Part shown: one piece after another, positions 7,590-16,444 of the stretch
Position numbering within the stretch: the first letter of the stretch is position 1
Layout of the letters: the number at the start of each line of letters is the position of its first letter
Assembly (NCBI GenBank): GCA_003599475.1
Contig: QZKK01000140.1
Span: 1-31,952 of the forward strand
Reading direction: 5' to 3'
Source: Desulfobacteraceae bacterium
GTDB lineage: Bacteria; Desulfobacterota; Desulfobacteria; Desulfobacterales; SURF-15
DNA length: 31,952 nucleotides
Program-made: the position numbers and the translations under genes
The notes under the pieces: generated by a model
What the model was told of the DNA's origin: nothing
Seen by the model: the letters and a program-made list of their open reading frames with translations, nothing else
The model's database searches: none

Positions 7590-8519
7590 CTATTCGAACC
7601 TCGCTCCCACCGGTATGGAAAACCCATGGAGAAATTCCCGGATATGCATCCGTTTCCCGGATTCGGCCTGAACTTCGAGAATCGACAGAAGGCCGCCGCC
7701 GGTTGAAACCCTCAGTTCATCCGGAAACCCCTGGACCACGGTTCCCGGAAGGACCTGAGATTTCGTCTGAACGACTTCCGCCGAAAATATTTTGAGGCGT
7801 CTATCGTTTAAGAAGGTGAATGCACCCGGCCATGGAGTCACTCCGCGGATGAAAGCCTCCAGCCGCTCGGCGGAAAGCGACCAGTCGATCCGGCCGTCCT
7901 TTTTTCGAAGCATCGGCGCTGAAGTCGCCAAAGAGTGATCCTGGGGTTTCGGCACGACGCGGCCTTCTACGAGTCGGTTCAACGTCCGGATCAAGAGGCC
8001 GGCTCCTAGATGTGCCAGGCGGTCGGAGAGGGTGGCGGTCGTATCGTCCGGGAAGATGGGAACCGATTCGGAAAGAAGGATATCCCCGGTGTCCATCCCT
8101 TCATCCATATGCATGGTCGTTACCCCGGTTTCTTTTTCCATGTTGAGGATCGCCCATGCCACAGGAGCTGCACCCCGGTATTTGGGAAGCAGCGAAGCAT
8201 GGACATTGACGGGGCAGATCCGGGGGATGGACAGGAGATCTTTTGGTAGGATTTTTCCGAAGGCGACCACTACGAAAAAGTCCGGCTCCAAACGGCGGAT
8301 GAGCCTCATGACTGCATCCTTCCGGATCGAATCCGGCTGAATGACAGGATACCGGAAGGGTTCTGCCGCCGTTTTCACCGGGGGCGCCACTTTCTGCAGC
8401 CCTCTCCCGCTCGGGCGGTCCGGTTGGGTGATCACCAGGGAGACTTCCATGCCGCCTTCATGAAGCGCAATCAGAGACGGAACGGCGAACTCCGGCGTGC
8501 CCATGAAGATGACCTTCAA
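7590..8519 (-). CDS. fmt: Methionyl-tRNA formyltransferase
   Basis: A 309-residue enzyme that formylates initiator methionyl-tRNA using 10-formyltetrahydrofolate. The N-terminal formyltransferase domain (about 1-180) starts MKVIFMGTPEFAVPSL. It carries the catalytic triad in the expected places: Asn105 and His107 in VNVHASLLP and Asp143 in GMDTGD. The SLLPKYRGAAP signature is at about 109-119. The C-terminal OB-fold tRNA-binding domain follows from about residue 205 (ALTPWPGAF-like GVTPWPGAFTFL). The length is normal. The gene begins four bases after the def stop, so def and fmt form the classical translation-initiation pair, one enzyme adding and the other removing the formyl group. Confidence 0.97.
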   Translation of the reverse strand: MKVIFMGTPEFAVPSLIALHEGGMEVSLVITQPDRPSGRGLQKVAPPVKTAAEPFRYPVIQPDSIRKDAVMRLIRRLEPDFFVVVAFGKILPKDLLSIPRICPVNVHASLLPKYRGAAPVAWAILNMEKETGVTTMHMDEGMDTGDILLSESVPIFPDDTTATLSDRLAHLGAGLLIRTLNRLVEGRVVPKPQDHSLATSAPMLRKKDGRIDWSLSAERLEAFIRGVTPWPGAFTFLNDRRLKIFSAEVVQTKSQVLPGTVVQGFPDELRVSTGGGLLSILEVQAESGKRMHIREFLHGFSIPVGARFE

Positions 8520-8523
8520 AACG

Positions 8524-9036
8524 CTACATATTCCTTTTGAGCTGTTTTTGGACCCTTTTTTTGAAGAGCTCTCGCTTCAGCTTGCTGATCCGGTCGATGA
8601 TCAGAATTCCATTGAGATGATCGATTTCATGCTGAAGGACGATGGCAAGAAAGTCCTCGGCCTCCATCCGCAGCGGATTGCCTTCCCGGTCCATACCTTC
8701 CACCAGAACCGATCGGGCACGCTTCACATCCGCACGATAATCCGGAATGCTGAGGCACCCTTCGTTTTCGGAAAGGATCTCCCCCTCCAGGGTGATGATC
8801 TTGGGATTGATCAGCACATGGAGATCCCGTTTTTCATCCCGGGGTGCAACATCGTAAACCAGAACACTTTTTCTGGAGCCGACCTGCACGGCGGCCAATC
8901 CTACACCCGGTGCGGCGTACATGGTTTGCGCCATGCCGTCGATCAATTCCTGAAGTCGTCCGTCTATCTTTTCAACCGGGCGCGTCGGCTGCTGAAGAAT
9001 CTTGTCCGGATATGTACGTATCTGAAGCAAAGGCAT
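8524..9036 (-). CDS. def: Peptide deformylase
   Basis: A 170-residue metalloenzyme removing the N-formyl group from nascent proteins. All three family motifs are intact: GVGLAAVQ (residues 44-51), EGCLSIP with metal ligand Cys94, and HEIDH (136-140) with two His ligands and the catalytic Glu. I place the start at the ATG at 9036 because it is preceded by AGAGGAAAGG and gives the usual PLLQIRTYPDKIL N-terminus. An in-frame ATG at 9075 would add 13 residues without family support. The C-terminus is basic (FKKRVQKQLKRNM), common in ribosome-contacting deformylases. It lies just upstream of fmt. Confidence 0.97.
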   Translation of the reverse strand: MPLLQIRTYPDKILQQPTRPVEKIDGRLQELIDGMAQTMYAAPGVGLAAVQVGSRKSVLVYDVAPRDEKRDLHVLINPKIITLEGEILSENEGCLSIPDYRADVKRARSVLVEGMDREGNPLRMEAEDFLAIVLQHEIDHLNGILIIDRISKLKRELFKKRVQKQLKRNM

Positions 9037-9164
9037 CCTTTCCTCTCTGCTTGCAACACGATCGGGCATACTCATTCTCCGATTTTCTTTATTTCATCCG
9101 GTTTCACTGCGATGCCTCTTTGGATCACGGGTATCGAGACATCGCTTGAAAATCTTCCCATAAT

Positions 9165-10241
9165 TTATGTCACATCCGGCTCATATGCAACTTTAAGAAT
9201 GTTGATTCCTGTAATCACCGCCGACACCAATCCGACCAGAATCACCGGGATCATCTGAATGGCATGATTGGCCAGCGTAAAGCCTGCCGCATCCTGGCTG
9301 GAAATCCCGAACAGCGAGAGCGCAAAAACCCCTCCGGCTTCCCACAGTCCCCAGAAACCGGGTACTGAAGGGAGTGCGATGAAAAAACAGATGATGATCA
9401 ACATGGCGGTCGATTCCAGAAATGATAGCCCCCTGACTCCCGGACACCCCAGCGTCATCAGGTAAACGGAAACGGCTGCCGAATACCAGACCATCACCGA
9501 AAGCCCAAGACAAAGGATCATCTTCTTCGGATAACGGACGAGGGAAAACCCTTCGGCAACATTTTCAACGATACGAATCAGAGGCTTTGAAAGCGAACGA
9601 CGGATCTTCTCCTGCCGATCCCTGTTTAAAAAGAAGAAAAGATCCGGCATTCTCGCGATGAGGCGGTTGATGATTTCTCTTGTTCCTGAAAAAGAGACCG
9701 ATAGAACTCCGACAGCCAGCAGGAAGCAAAGCTTCATCATTCCATCGCTGATCGCTTCGAGGATACCTCGATTCAGTCGATACGGCCCGAACTCGATATG
9801 GAGATCGGATCGAATCTGAACGGTTGACAAGACGACGGCGAAAAGCACCACTAAAAGCCCGATATCGAATACACGCTCGGTGAGAACCGTTGCAAGACCC
9901 GTTGTCATTGGAACATTGTCGCGTTTCTTCAGAACGACCGGGCGGACCATCTCTCCCAATCTGCCGGGCAGGATGCAGTTGACCGCAAAGCCGATCATCA
10001 AAGGATGAAATGCATGCCAAAATCCAATCTTTTTGGCCGAACCCAGTATGATCTGCCATCGGTATACCCGCAGGATGAAACTGAAGAGCGCCAGGCCGAT
10101 CGAGGGAATGATCCAGAAATAATCGATCGAACCGAAGTAATGGAGGAGCTCCGAGACAGGTACGTTTCTGAAAGCAAAAAAAAGAGCGGCAGCAGACAGG
10201 AAAACACCGGCAAACAGAGAAATCGTTAAGCTCCGCTTCAT
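9165..10241 (-). CDS. Flippase-like membrane protein (lysylphosphatidylglycerol synthase TM-domain / UPF0104 family)
   Basis: A 358-residue polytopic protein with about eight hydrophobic segments, starting with a signal-anchor-like helix (residues 6-25). Family signatures are present: LRVYRWQIIL (about 58-67), the polar-loop motif LPGRLGEMVRPVVLKKR (about 90-106), TERVFDIGLL (about 121-130) and PGFWGLWEAGG (about 297-307). The family includes the membrane flippase part of MprF, and AglD-like proteins suggested to act on polyprenyl-linked sugars. There is no soluble aminoacyl-transfer domain here, so lysyl-phosphatidylglycerol synthesis is unlikely. A role in moving or modifying lipid-linked substrates is inference. 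It starts six bases after the ribF stop and shares its strand. Confidence 0.85.
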   Translation of the reverse strand: MKRSLTISLFAGVFLSAAALFFAFRNVPVSELLHYFGSIDYFWIIPSIGLALFSFILRVYRWQIILGSAKKIGFWHAFHPLMIGFAVNCILPGRLGEMVRPVVLKKRDNVPMTTGLATVLTERVFDIGLLVVLFAVVLSTVQIRSDLHIEFGPYRLNRGILEAISDGMMKLCFLLAVGVLSVSFSGTREIINRLIARMPDLFFFLNRDRQEKIRRSLSKPLIRIVENVAEGFSLVRYPKKMILCLGLSVMVWYSAAVSVYLMTLGCPGVRGLSFLESTAMLIIICFFIALPSVPGFWGLWEAGGVFALSLFGISSQDAAGFTLANHAIQMIPVILVGLVSAVITGINILKVAYEPDVT

Positions 10242-10247
10242 CGTCGA

Positions 10248-11198
10248 TCAGCCGCCGCATCCACGGGTCGAAAGGATGCCTCGAGCGGTCTGAATATCCT
10301 CCCGGATCTTTTCGGATAGATCCGCAACATTGTCGAACTTCATTTCATCCCTGATTCTTTCGATGAAATTTACCCGTATCTTCTCTCCATACAGATCTTC
10401 ATCGTGGTCGAGCACGTGAACTTCGAAGGTAAGCTGCGGATCGTCGAAGGTCGGGCTGTAGCCGATGTTGGCAACCCCCTTGCAGCATCGTCCACGGAAT
10501 TCGACGGTGACTGCGTAAATGCCGTTTTTCGGACGCAGTTCGTCCTGAAGGTCGATATTGGCTGTGGGGCAGTTGAGCAGTCTCTTGCCTCGATTTCTTC
10601 CCTCCACCACCATTCCGCGGATCTGATAATGTCTTCCGAGCAATTTTTCTGCGTTTGCGACGTTCCCGTCCATGACAAGCTTCCGGATGAGCGTGCTGCT
10701 GGCCCGTCCGGCAGGACTGGTTGGAACTCGAATCCATTCGGCCACCATGACTTCGAAACCGAGCCGGTTTCCGTCTACCCGCAGAGATTCGATGTTTCCC
10801 TCGCGGGATTTCCCGTATGTATAGTCCTTTCCAACGACAATGGCCTTCATACCGATGCGGCCGACAAGCAAATCTTCAACGAAATCATGGGCGGACGTCT
10901 CGGCGAAATCGAGCGTGAACGGAATGCAGATCAGTACATCGATTCCGGTTTTCTCGATAAGCTCGACTTTCTGTTCGTAGCGTGTGATCCGGGGGGGTTG
11001 TCCGTTTGGATTCAGTACCCGGCTCGGGTGCGGTTCAAAGGTAACGGCGACGGATATGCCGTCGATTTCACCTGCTTTCTGGTTCACCTCCTTGAAGAGC
11101 GCCTGATGTCCGATGTGCACGCCGTCGAAATTTCCGATGGTCACCACCGCATTTTTATAAGGAGACGAAAGAGATTTGAGGTTTTCAATAAGTTCCAT
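10248..11198 (-). CDS. ribF: Bifunctional riboflavin kinase / FMN adenylyltransferase
   Basis: A 316-residue cytosolic enzyme making FMN and then FAD. The N-terminal FAD-synthetase domain has VVTIGNFDGVHIGHQ (18-32) and TFEPHPSRVL (53-62). The STLIRKLV segment (about 168-175) follows the flexible-loop region. The C-terminal flavokinase domain contains the conserved PTAN (211-214), NGIYAVTV and NIGYSPTF. I chose the ATG at 11198 because it gives the typical MELIENLKSL start. An upstream TTG at 11240 would overlap the putative tRNA promoter and add 14 atypical residues. It heads a leftward run with the flippase-like gene and, after a gap, def-fmt-rsmB. Confidence 0.95.
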   Translation of the reverse strand: MELIENLKSLSSPYKNAVVTIGNFDGVHIGHQALFKEVNQKAGEIDGISVAVTFEPHPSRVLNPNGQPPRITRYEQKVELIEKTGIDVLICIPFTLDFAETSAHDFVEDLLVGRIGMKAIVVGKDYTYGKSREGNIESLRVDGNRLGFEVMVAEWIRVPTSPAGRASSTLIRKLVMDGNVANAEKLLGRHYQIRGMVVEGRNRGKRLLNCPTANIDLQDELRPKNGIYAVTVEFRGRCCKGVANIGYSPTFDDPQLTFEVHVLDHDEDLYGEKIRVNFIERIRDEMKFDNVADLSEKIREDIQTARGILSTRGCGG

Positions 11199-11228
11199 TT
11201 TATCGAACTCAATTCCAAAATAATGCTC

Positions 11229-11257
11229 TTGACATGACAATTAAATAAATATATATA
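11229..11257 (+). promoter_or_regulatory. Putative sigma-70 promoter for tRNA-Leu
   Basis: A perfect -35 hexamer TTGACA (11229-11234) is followed after 17 bases by TATATA (11252-11257) within an AT-rich run. This would start transcription near 11264, about 32 bases before the tRNA. Spacing and -35 are ideal; the -10 matches four of six consensus bases. Confidence 0.6.
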
Positions 11258-11295
11258 TAAGACCTTACGAATGAAATCAACCTTTTTTAACATGT

Positions 11296-11382
11296 GCCGA
11301 AGTGGCGGAACTGGTAGACGCGCTAGGTTCAGGGTCTAGTGGGGGGTTCCCTGTGGGAGTTCGAGTCTCCCCTTCGGCACCA
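11296..11382 (+). tRNA. tRNA-Leu (anticodon CAG)
   Basis: An 87-base gene with the 3' CCA encoded (11380-11382). The acceptor stem GCCGAAG (11296-11302) pairs with CTTCGGC, with A as discriminator. The D-arm has GGCGGAACTGGTAGACGC, typical of leucine tRNAs. The anticodon loop is TTCAGGG, closed by CTAGG/TCTAG, giving anticodon CAG, which reads CUG codons. A long variable arm marks a class II tRNA. The T-arm GGGAG-TTCGAGT-CTCCC is intact. It is a single gene, divergent from ribF. Confidence 0.97.
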
Positions 11383-11389
11383 GGTTGAT

Positions 11390-11409
11390 TGCATCTGCTA
11401 TGCAGGTTT
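11390..11409 (+). terminator. Weak terminator-like hairpin after tRNA-Leu
   Basis: TGCAT (11390-11394) can pair with ATGCA (11400-11404) around a five-base loop, followed by GGTTTT. The stem is short and the T-run is interrupted, so this is only a possible intrinsic terminator. Confidence 0.3.
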
Positions 11410-11479
11410 TCTTCGCACCTTCAGGAATTGAATCGCACCCCCCTTTCGTTTTTCCGAAAAACCGATCATAATAGCCGGT

Positions 11480-11746
11480 ATGGAAAGAATCACCCTTTCA
11501 TTCAACATCGCCGATCGGAAGCTGGGATACGATGAGGCCGATACCTTCCGAAGGCAGCTTGCCTCCATCCTCGATGCCGCACTTCAGCCGGATCGTGCCG
11601 GCAAATGGGTTGGGGGAATGCACACGAAAGATGCAATCGAGATTTTTCTGATGGTTGACGACTACGATCGGGCGCTTCCGCTGATCGAATCCGCTCTGAG
11701 GGACCATCCCCTGTATTCGTCGATGAAGGTAACACGCCGGAGTTGA
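11480..11746 (+). CDS. Small hypothetical protein, 88 residues
   Basis: Begins MERITLSFNIADRKLGYDEA and ends with basic residues. Its composition looks like a small alpha/beta domain: a strand at the start, a helix with FRRQLASILDAAL, a central GKWVGGMHTKDAIEIFLMVDD strand pair, and a helix with RALPLIESALRDHPL. No signal peptide, membrane helix or catalytic motif is visible, and I do not recognise a family. A clear ribosome binding site is lacking. The well-formed amphipathic pattern argues that it is real. It lies between tRNA-Leu and the convergent protease gene. Confidence 0.55.
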   Translation: MERITLSFNIADRKLGYDEADTFRRQLASILDAALQPDRAGKWVGGMHTKDAIEIFLMVDDYDRALPLIESALRDHPLYSSMKVTRRS

Positions 11747-11927
11747 CGGCCCTCAGCCAGGCCCTCCGTAAAAGCCTCCGAAATTATCCGCAGATTACCC
11801 CAGTACCATCTCCCGGAGCTACGGGGCAGGCGCCGATTGACGCCGATTTCAGCCCACCATCCGGTTCTTGGCTCTTGGCGCCTTTCCGGGCATCTTTTCG
11901 GTTCTTTGCAGGATTCCGATCATCGAT
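11747..11927. other. Intergenic stretch with a partial dispersed repeat
   Basis: No gene is seen here. The 12-mer TCCGCAGATTAC at 11787-11798 matches the first 12 bases of the 30-bp repeats at 18206 and 20805. Short open frames across this gap have no supporting features. Confidence 0.5.
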
Positions 11928-14027
11928 TTACGAGAAATCGGCTTGAATGCCATAGGCTGCGCACAGATTTTGGAATTCCCGAGACGAGACGAAACCGGCC
12001 AGCACATCCAAACGGCTTGCACCGCCTTTCAGACAATTCACCCACCCGTTAAATCCTTGAAGATCGGGTTCCCGGTCGAAAAAGGATCGATACAGGATGG
12101 TGACGAATTCTTCATTCGACGTATTTCGATTGACAAACTCCAGGCTGGAAATGAAGCATCCGGCGACGTCGGCTCCGGAAAGGGTGCCGCTGCTGAGCGC
12201 TGCGGACCATGAATTCAGGCCGCCCTCATCGGGCATCCGGTAAAGGCAATGGAGGTACAGACGCGTAACGAACCCGTGGATACCCGCCTGAAGAAGCGCT
12301 TTCCAGGCGTTGATTCGCCCCCCGGAAAGGGCAAGACCCGAAAGGCTTTGTGAAATATCGACCGAGCTCAAAATGGCGGATTTCACTTGCCTGCCTGTAA
12401 GGCTGCTGTTTGCCGACCAGACCATGGCGGCCAGCCCCGAAACAAAGGGCGTCGATAGAGAAGTTCCGCTTGCGAGACAATAGCCGTTGTCAAGGTAAGC
12501 CGTATAGATATCGACTCCGGGTGCAAAAAGATCGACATCGGCCCCGTAGTTTGAAAAGGATGCTCTTCCGTCATACATATCCGATGCCCCGACGGAAATG
12601 ATCGCATCTGCGGCAAGAGCCGCCGGGAAAAGCAACCGATCGGAATTCTTGTTTCCTGCCGCAGCACAGACAAGCGCTCCGCAGCTTTCGGCAAATCCGA
12701 TCGCCCTTTCTACCGTAAGGGACTTGACCTCGCTTCCCCAGCTCAAGTTGATGACCTGGGCTCCGTTTGCGGCCGCATATGCGATCCCTTCCGCCGCATC
12801 CGAGCTCCTGAGCACTCCGGCACCGGATTCCAGTTTATAGCCAGCCCGCACCGGCATCACCCGGCAGTCCCATACGACTCCGGCAATGCCGACGCTGTTG
12901 TTGCCGGAAGCTGCCGCTACCGCTGCAACCATCGTCCCATGACCCTGTCGGTCCAACGGATCGTTGTCGGGAATAGAAAAGTCCTCGCCTTTGTCCCCCG
13001 AATCTGCATCGACGAAATCCCATCCGATGATATCATCGGTGTAGCCGTTGCGATCGTCATCGATTCCGTTTCCGGGGATTTCCCCCGGATTGCGCCAGAT
13101 ATTGCCGGCCAGGTCTTCATGGAGGTAGTAAATTCCTGTATCGACGATTGCGATCACCACCCCTGGATCTCCCCTCTCCAGGTCCCAGGCTCCCGTTATA
13201 TCGATTCCTGAATGGGAAAAACTCCCTTTTCTGCCTGACATGTTGAAGGCCCACTGGTTCGGAAAGAGAGGGTCGTTCGGGACCGTCTGAATCGGAATGA
13301 GATAATTCGGTTCGGAGGCGACGACGGTATTTGTTGAGGAGAAGTATTCGATCGCTTGCTCCCCGGCAAGGCCGGAGGGTAAGGCGATTACATAGGCTCC
13401 GAGAAGTTCGATTTTTCTTTTGATTTTTGCTCCCGCTGCGGCGACGCAAGATTCGATTTCTTCTTTCGAAGCACCTTCGATAAAGCGAACCACGATTTCT
13501 CCTGACACTTTCTCCGTCGGTTTTTCGAGCATGCCGGAGGTCGACACCACTTCCCTGGTGCCGCTGTGGTCAGCCGCAGCGGACTGGGAATCCGACTTGG
13601 TTTTACCGGCATCGGAAGCGCGATCCGATGAATTTTTGAGCATCGCCGAGGAAGCGACTGCGATCCGGGATAAATGAAAGGTGTTCTCTTCCGGATGTTT
13701 GAAATAGACGAAACCCACATTTTCGGCCAGTTGCCGAACCGCGCGATCGATCGAAAGGTCTGCGAAAGATGCCGTTATCTCTTTCTTCCATGAACCATGG
13801 ATTGTTATATCGACACCGGATTTTCTGGAAATCTCTTTCAATATCGAATAAAGATCCGCATTTTCAGCGCGAAGACTTACCCGGCCCCCTTCGATTTTCA
13901 CCTCAAACGGCTTTGTGAATCGATCATCCGATTTTATTCCTCCGAGAGCGTCGGTCTGGGCTGAGAAAGATGCCATGAGGAAGACAACGGATATGATTCC
14001 TTCTATTTTTCTACCGATCGACCCCAT
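11928..14027 (-). CDS. Exported subtilisin-like serine protease with STN-like and DUF4214 domains
   Basis: A 699-residue precursor. Residues 1-28 form a signal peptide (basic MGSIGRK, hydrophobic core, then SFSAQTDA). Residues about 40-120 (GRVSLRAENADLYSILKEISRKSGVDITI) look like a secretin/TonB short N-terminal (STN/secretin_N) domain. A Ser/Asp/Lys-rich linker (about 125-170) and an inhibitor-I9/fervidolysin-like propeptide (about 175-245) follow. The S8 catalytic domain (about 275-575) has Asp296 in IVDTG, His363 in GHGT, oxyanion Asn459 in AAAGN and Ser523 in GTSLSTP, so it should be active. Two tandem DUF4214-like repeats (about 585-632 and 640-685) end the protein; in other secreted proteins these often adjoin export or calcium-associated modules. 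It stands alone, convergent to the small gene at 11480. Its substrate is unknown. Confidence 0.92.
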   Translation of the reverse strand: MGSIGRKIEGIISVVFLMASFSAQTDALGGIKSDDRFTKPFEVKIEGGRVSLRAENADLYSILKEISRKSGVDITIHGSWKKEITASFADLSIDRAVRQLAENVGFVYFKHPEENTFHLSRIAVASSAMLKNSSDRASDAGKTKSDSQSAAADHSGTREVVSTSGMLEKPTEKVSGEIVVRFIEGASKEEIESCVAAAGAKIKRKIELLGAYVIALPSGLAGEQAIEYFSSTNTVVASEPNYLIPIQTVPNDPLFPNQWAFNMSGRKGSFSHSGIDITGAWDLERGDPGVVIAIVDTGIYYLHEDLAGNIWRNPGEIPGNGIDDDRNGYTDDIIGWDFVDADSGDKGEDFSIPDNDPLDRQGHGTMVAAVAAASGNNSVGIAGVVWDCRVMPVRAGYKLESGAGVLRSSDAAEGIAYAAANGAQVINLSWGSEVKSLTVERAIGFAESCGALVCAAAGNKNSDRLLFPAALAADAIISVGASDMYDGRASFSNYGADVDLFAPGVDIYTAYLDNGYCLASGTSLSTPFVSGLAAMVWSANSSLTGRQVKSAILSSVDISQSLSGLALSGGRINAWKALLQAGIHGFVTRLYLHCLYRMPDEGGLNSWSAALSSGTLSGADVAGCFISSLEFVNRNTSNEEFVTILYRSFFDREPDLQGFNGWVNCLKGGASRLDVLAGFVSSREFQNLCAAYGIQADFS

Positions 14028-14276
14028 GCCGATTATATCGGCAGCGGCATCAAGGACTTGAGCTTTCCGGGTGTTCGGTTCGGAGGTTCAGTCTGGAGGA
14101 GGAAGCAGAGCCGCCGGCTTTTCCTTCCCGAATACTGAATCCGCTCAGCGGGAAACTCATGAACTCGCCTTGCGGAACAGCGGCGATTTTCTTCTTACAA
14201 ATTACGGTTTCCTGTGATAAAAAGATCGGACATCTTCATGCAACCGATGCACTCGATTGAAAGCAGGATACTTCTT

Positions 14277-15032
14277 ATGGGCTGGCTTGGAAAAATGGTG
14301 GGTGGGACCATCGGATTTGCGCTGGCAGGACCGCTCGGCGCCATTGCGGGAGCCGCATTCGGTCATGCTTTCGATACCACCGCAGAACTCGAAATCAGTC
14401 AGCATCCGGTCTCTCTCTCCAACGGAGAAACGGCTCAATTGACCTTTTTCGTTGCGACGTTCTCGATGTTGGCAAAGCTTGTCAGAACGGATGGACGCAT
14501 CGGAAAAGAAGAAATCGACACCATAGAACGCTTCATGGCAGAAGATTTGAACCTCGATCCGGAAAGTCGAAGGTATGCCCGCAACATTTTCCAGACGGCT
14601 CTGAATTCCTACGAAACCTTCGACGGGTTCGCAACCCAGTTTTACCACCACTTCCGCTACCAGCCCCAGTTTATGGAACTGATCATCGATATCTTGCTCC
14701 GGGTGGCCGCCGCCGACGGACCGCTCAGTGAAAAAGAGGAGAAGGTGATCCGGTCCGCAGTCGGCATTTTCAATATCAGCGAGACACGATACAGGCAGAT
14801 CCGATCGAAATACGTCAAAGAAGTGGAAAAATACTATTCGGTGCTCGGCTGCCGCCCCTCCGATTCGGACGATACCATCAAACAGAGATACCGGAAGCTC
14901 GTCCAGGATTATCACCCGGATAAAATCGTCTCTAAGGGCTTGCCGGAAGAATTCGTCAAATTCGCTCAGGACAAGTTCAGAGAAATCCAGGAAGCCTATG
15001 GTATTGTCAAAACGGAAAGAGGAATGAAGTAG
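14277..15032 (+). CDS. djlA: DjlA-type co-chaperone (TerB-like plus C-terminal J domain)
   Basis: A 251-residue inner-membrane-associated DnaJ-like co-chaperone. The N-terminus is a single hydrophobic, glycine-rich segment (GKMVGGTIGFALAGPLGAI, residues 5-23) as in E. coli DjlA. A TerB-like helical domain (about 50-175) follows, then a C-terminal J domain (about 184-250) with the essential HPD tripeptide at 213-215 and the preceding YRKLVQDY helix. It should stimulate DnaK-family ATPase activity. The chosen ATG at 14277 has AGGA about eight bases upstream and gives the family's MGWLGK-like start; an upstream GTG at 14214 would add 21 unsupported residues. It converges with gdhA. Confidence 0.88.
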   Translation: MGWLGKMVGGTIGFALAGPLGAIAGAAFGHAFDTTAELEISQHPVSLSNGETAQLTFFVATFSMLAKLVRTDGRIGKEEIDTIERFMAEDLNLDPESRRYARNIFQTALNSYETFDGFATQFYHHFRYQPQFMELIIDILLRVAAADGPLSEKEEKVIRSAVGIFNISETRYRQIRSKYVKEVEKYYSVLGCRPSDSDDTIKQRYRKLVQDYHPDKIVSKGLPEEFVKFAQDKFREIQEAYGIVKTERGMK

Positions 15033-15094
15033 CCGGCTTCCCGGGTTTATCCTTCATCGGCCTCCAGGGTCCCGCTTCGGCAGGAGCATTCCGT

Positions 15095-16444
15095 TCAGAC
15101 CAGTCCTTGATCGAGCATCGCTCCCACCACTTTGACAAACGCGGCGATGTTTGCGCCGTTTAGATAGTTACCCGGCGTGCCGTATGCTTCTGAGGCTTCC
15201 AAACACGTCTTGTGAATGCTTTTCATGATGATCTGAAGGCGCTGATCGACTTCCTGACGCGGCCAGTTGAGACGCATGCTGTTTTGAGACATCTCAAGTC
15301 CTGAGACCGCCACTCCGCCGGCATTGGCGGCCTTGCCGGGGGCATAGAGAATATCGCTATCCAGGAAGATATTGATCCCGCCCGGTGTCGTTGGCATATT
15401 GGCTCCTTCAGAAACCAGCATCACCTTATTTCCCACCAGGTTCCGGGCGTCCTTTTCATTGATTTCATTCTGAGTGGCACAAGGGAATGCGCATTCGGCC
15501 GCATGACCCCACAGCGGGTTGGATTCTGCCGAAGGATCGGCCTGGGTATAGACGGCCTCCGGATATTTTTCGGCATACTCCCTGATCCTCCCCCTTTTTA
15601 TATTCTTCAGGACCTTGATGAAACCGAGTTTCTCCCGATCGATGCCCGCTTGATCGTAAATATAGCCCGAGGAATCGGAAAGGGTGACGACTTTGCCTCC
15701 GAGCTCAAGAAGTTTTTCGACCGTGAACTGAGCGACATTTCCCGAACCGGACACAAGGCATACCTTGCCGTCGATCGTCTGATTCCGGGTGGCGAGCATT
15801 TCAGCGGCAAAGTAGACGCACCCGTAACCGGTCGCTTCGGGACGAACCAGGCTGCCCCCCCAATTGACGCTTTTTCCGGTCAGCACCCCGGTAAATTCAT
15901 TTTTCATTTTTTTATAACTCCCGAAGAGATAGCCGATCTCCCGGGCTCCCACCCCGATGTCCCCGGCCGGGACATCCGTATTCGGACCGATGTGGCGGCA
16001 CAGTTCGCTCATGAAGCTCTGGCAAAACCGCATGACCTCGTAATCCGATTTGCCTTTGGGATCGAAATCCGACCCGCCTTTTCCCCCGCCCATGGGAAGC
16101 GTCGTGAGGGCGTTTTTAAACACCTGTTCGAATGCGAGAAACTTGAGAATCGATAAATTTACGGAAGGGTGAAAGCGGAGACCTCCCTTATAGGGTCCCA
16201 GGGCGCTGTTCATCTCAATCCGAAACCCCCGGTTTACATGGATTTCCCCCCGGTCATCCATCCAGGGCACCCTGAAGATGATCGTTCGTTCAGGTTCGAC
16301 GATTCGCTCCAGTATTTTGGCATGGCGGTATTCCGGATTTTTTTCGAGTACCGGACGTATCGATTCCATCACCTCGCTGACGGCTTGATGAAATTCGATT
16401 TCATTGGCATCTCTCGCCTGAACGACCTTTACGATATCTTCCAT
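15095..16444 (-). CDS. gdhA: NADP-specific glutamate dehydrogenase
   Basis: A 449-residue hexameric-type enzyme interconverting 2-oxoglutarate plus ammonium and glutamate. The substrate domain shows GFRIEMNSALGPYKGGLRFHPSV (about 73-95) and LPMGGGKGGSDFDPKGKSD (about 116-134) with the conserved active-site lysine. PAGDIGVGAREIG follows. The nucleotide domain has LVSGSGNVAQFTVEKLLELGG and VVTLSDSSGYI; the SDSS end of strand two resembles NADP-dependent family members. The start at 16444 has AAGGAG upstream and gives the normal length; the frame stays open 53 codons further upstream, but that part has no family character. It is monocistronic here, facing djlA. Confidence 0.96.
   Translation of the reverse strand: MEDIVKVVQARDANEIEFHQAVSEVMESIRPVLEKNPEYRHAKILERIVEPERTIIFRVPWMDDRGEIHVNRGFRIEMNSALGPYKGGLRFHPSVNLSILKFLAFEQVFKNALTTLPMGGGKGGSDFDPKGKSDYEVMRFCQSFMSELCRHIGPNTDVPAGDIGVGAREIGYLFGSYKKMKNEFTGVLTGKSVNWGGSLVRPEATGYGCVYFAAEMLATRNQTIDGKVCLVSGSGNVAQFTVEKLLELGGKVVTLSDSSGYIYDQAGIDREKLGFIKVLKNIKRGRIREYAEKYPEAVYTQADPSAESNPLWGHAAECAFPCATQNEINEKDARNLVGNKVMLVSEGANMPTTPGGINIFLDSDILYAPGKAANAGGVAVSGLEMSQNSMRLNWPRQEVDQRLQIIMKSIHKTCLEASEAYGTPGNYLNGANIAAFVKVVGAMLDQGLV

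Noticed and set aside
8497..9258. Plus-strand open frame over def
   Set aside because: It is the shadow of peptide deformylase, which has all three catalytic motifs on the other strand.
10404..11237. Plus-strand 277-codon frame over ribF
   Set aside because: It is antisense to ribF and has no recognisable domain.
11199..11295. FMN riboswitch upstream of ribF
   Set aside because: The short AT-rich leader has none of the conserved RFN-element sequence and is taken up by the tRNA promoter.
14202..14915. Minus-strand 237-codon frame over djlA
   Set aside because: The plus strand encodes an intact J domain with HPD; the minus frame has no motif.
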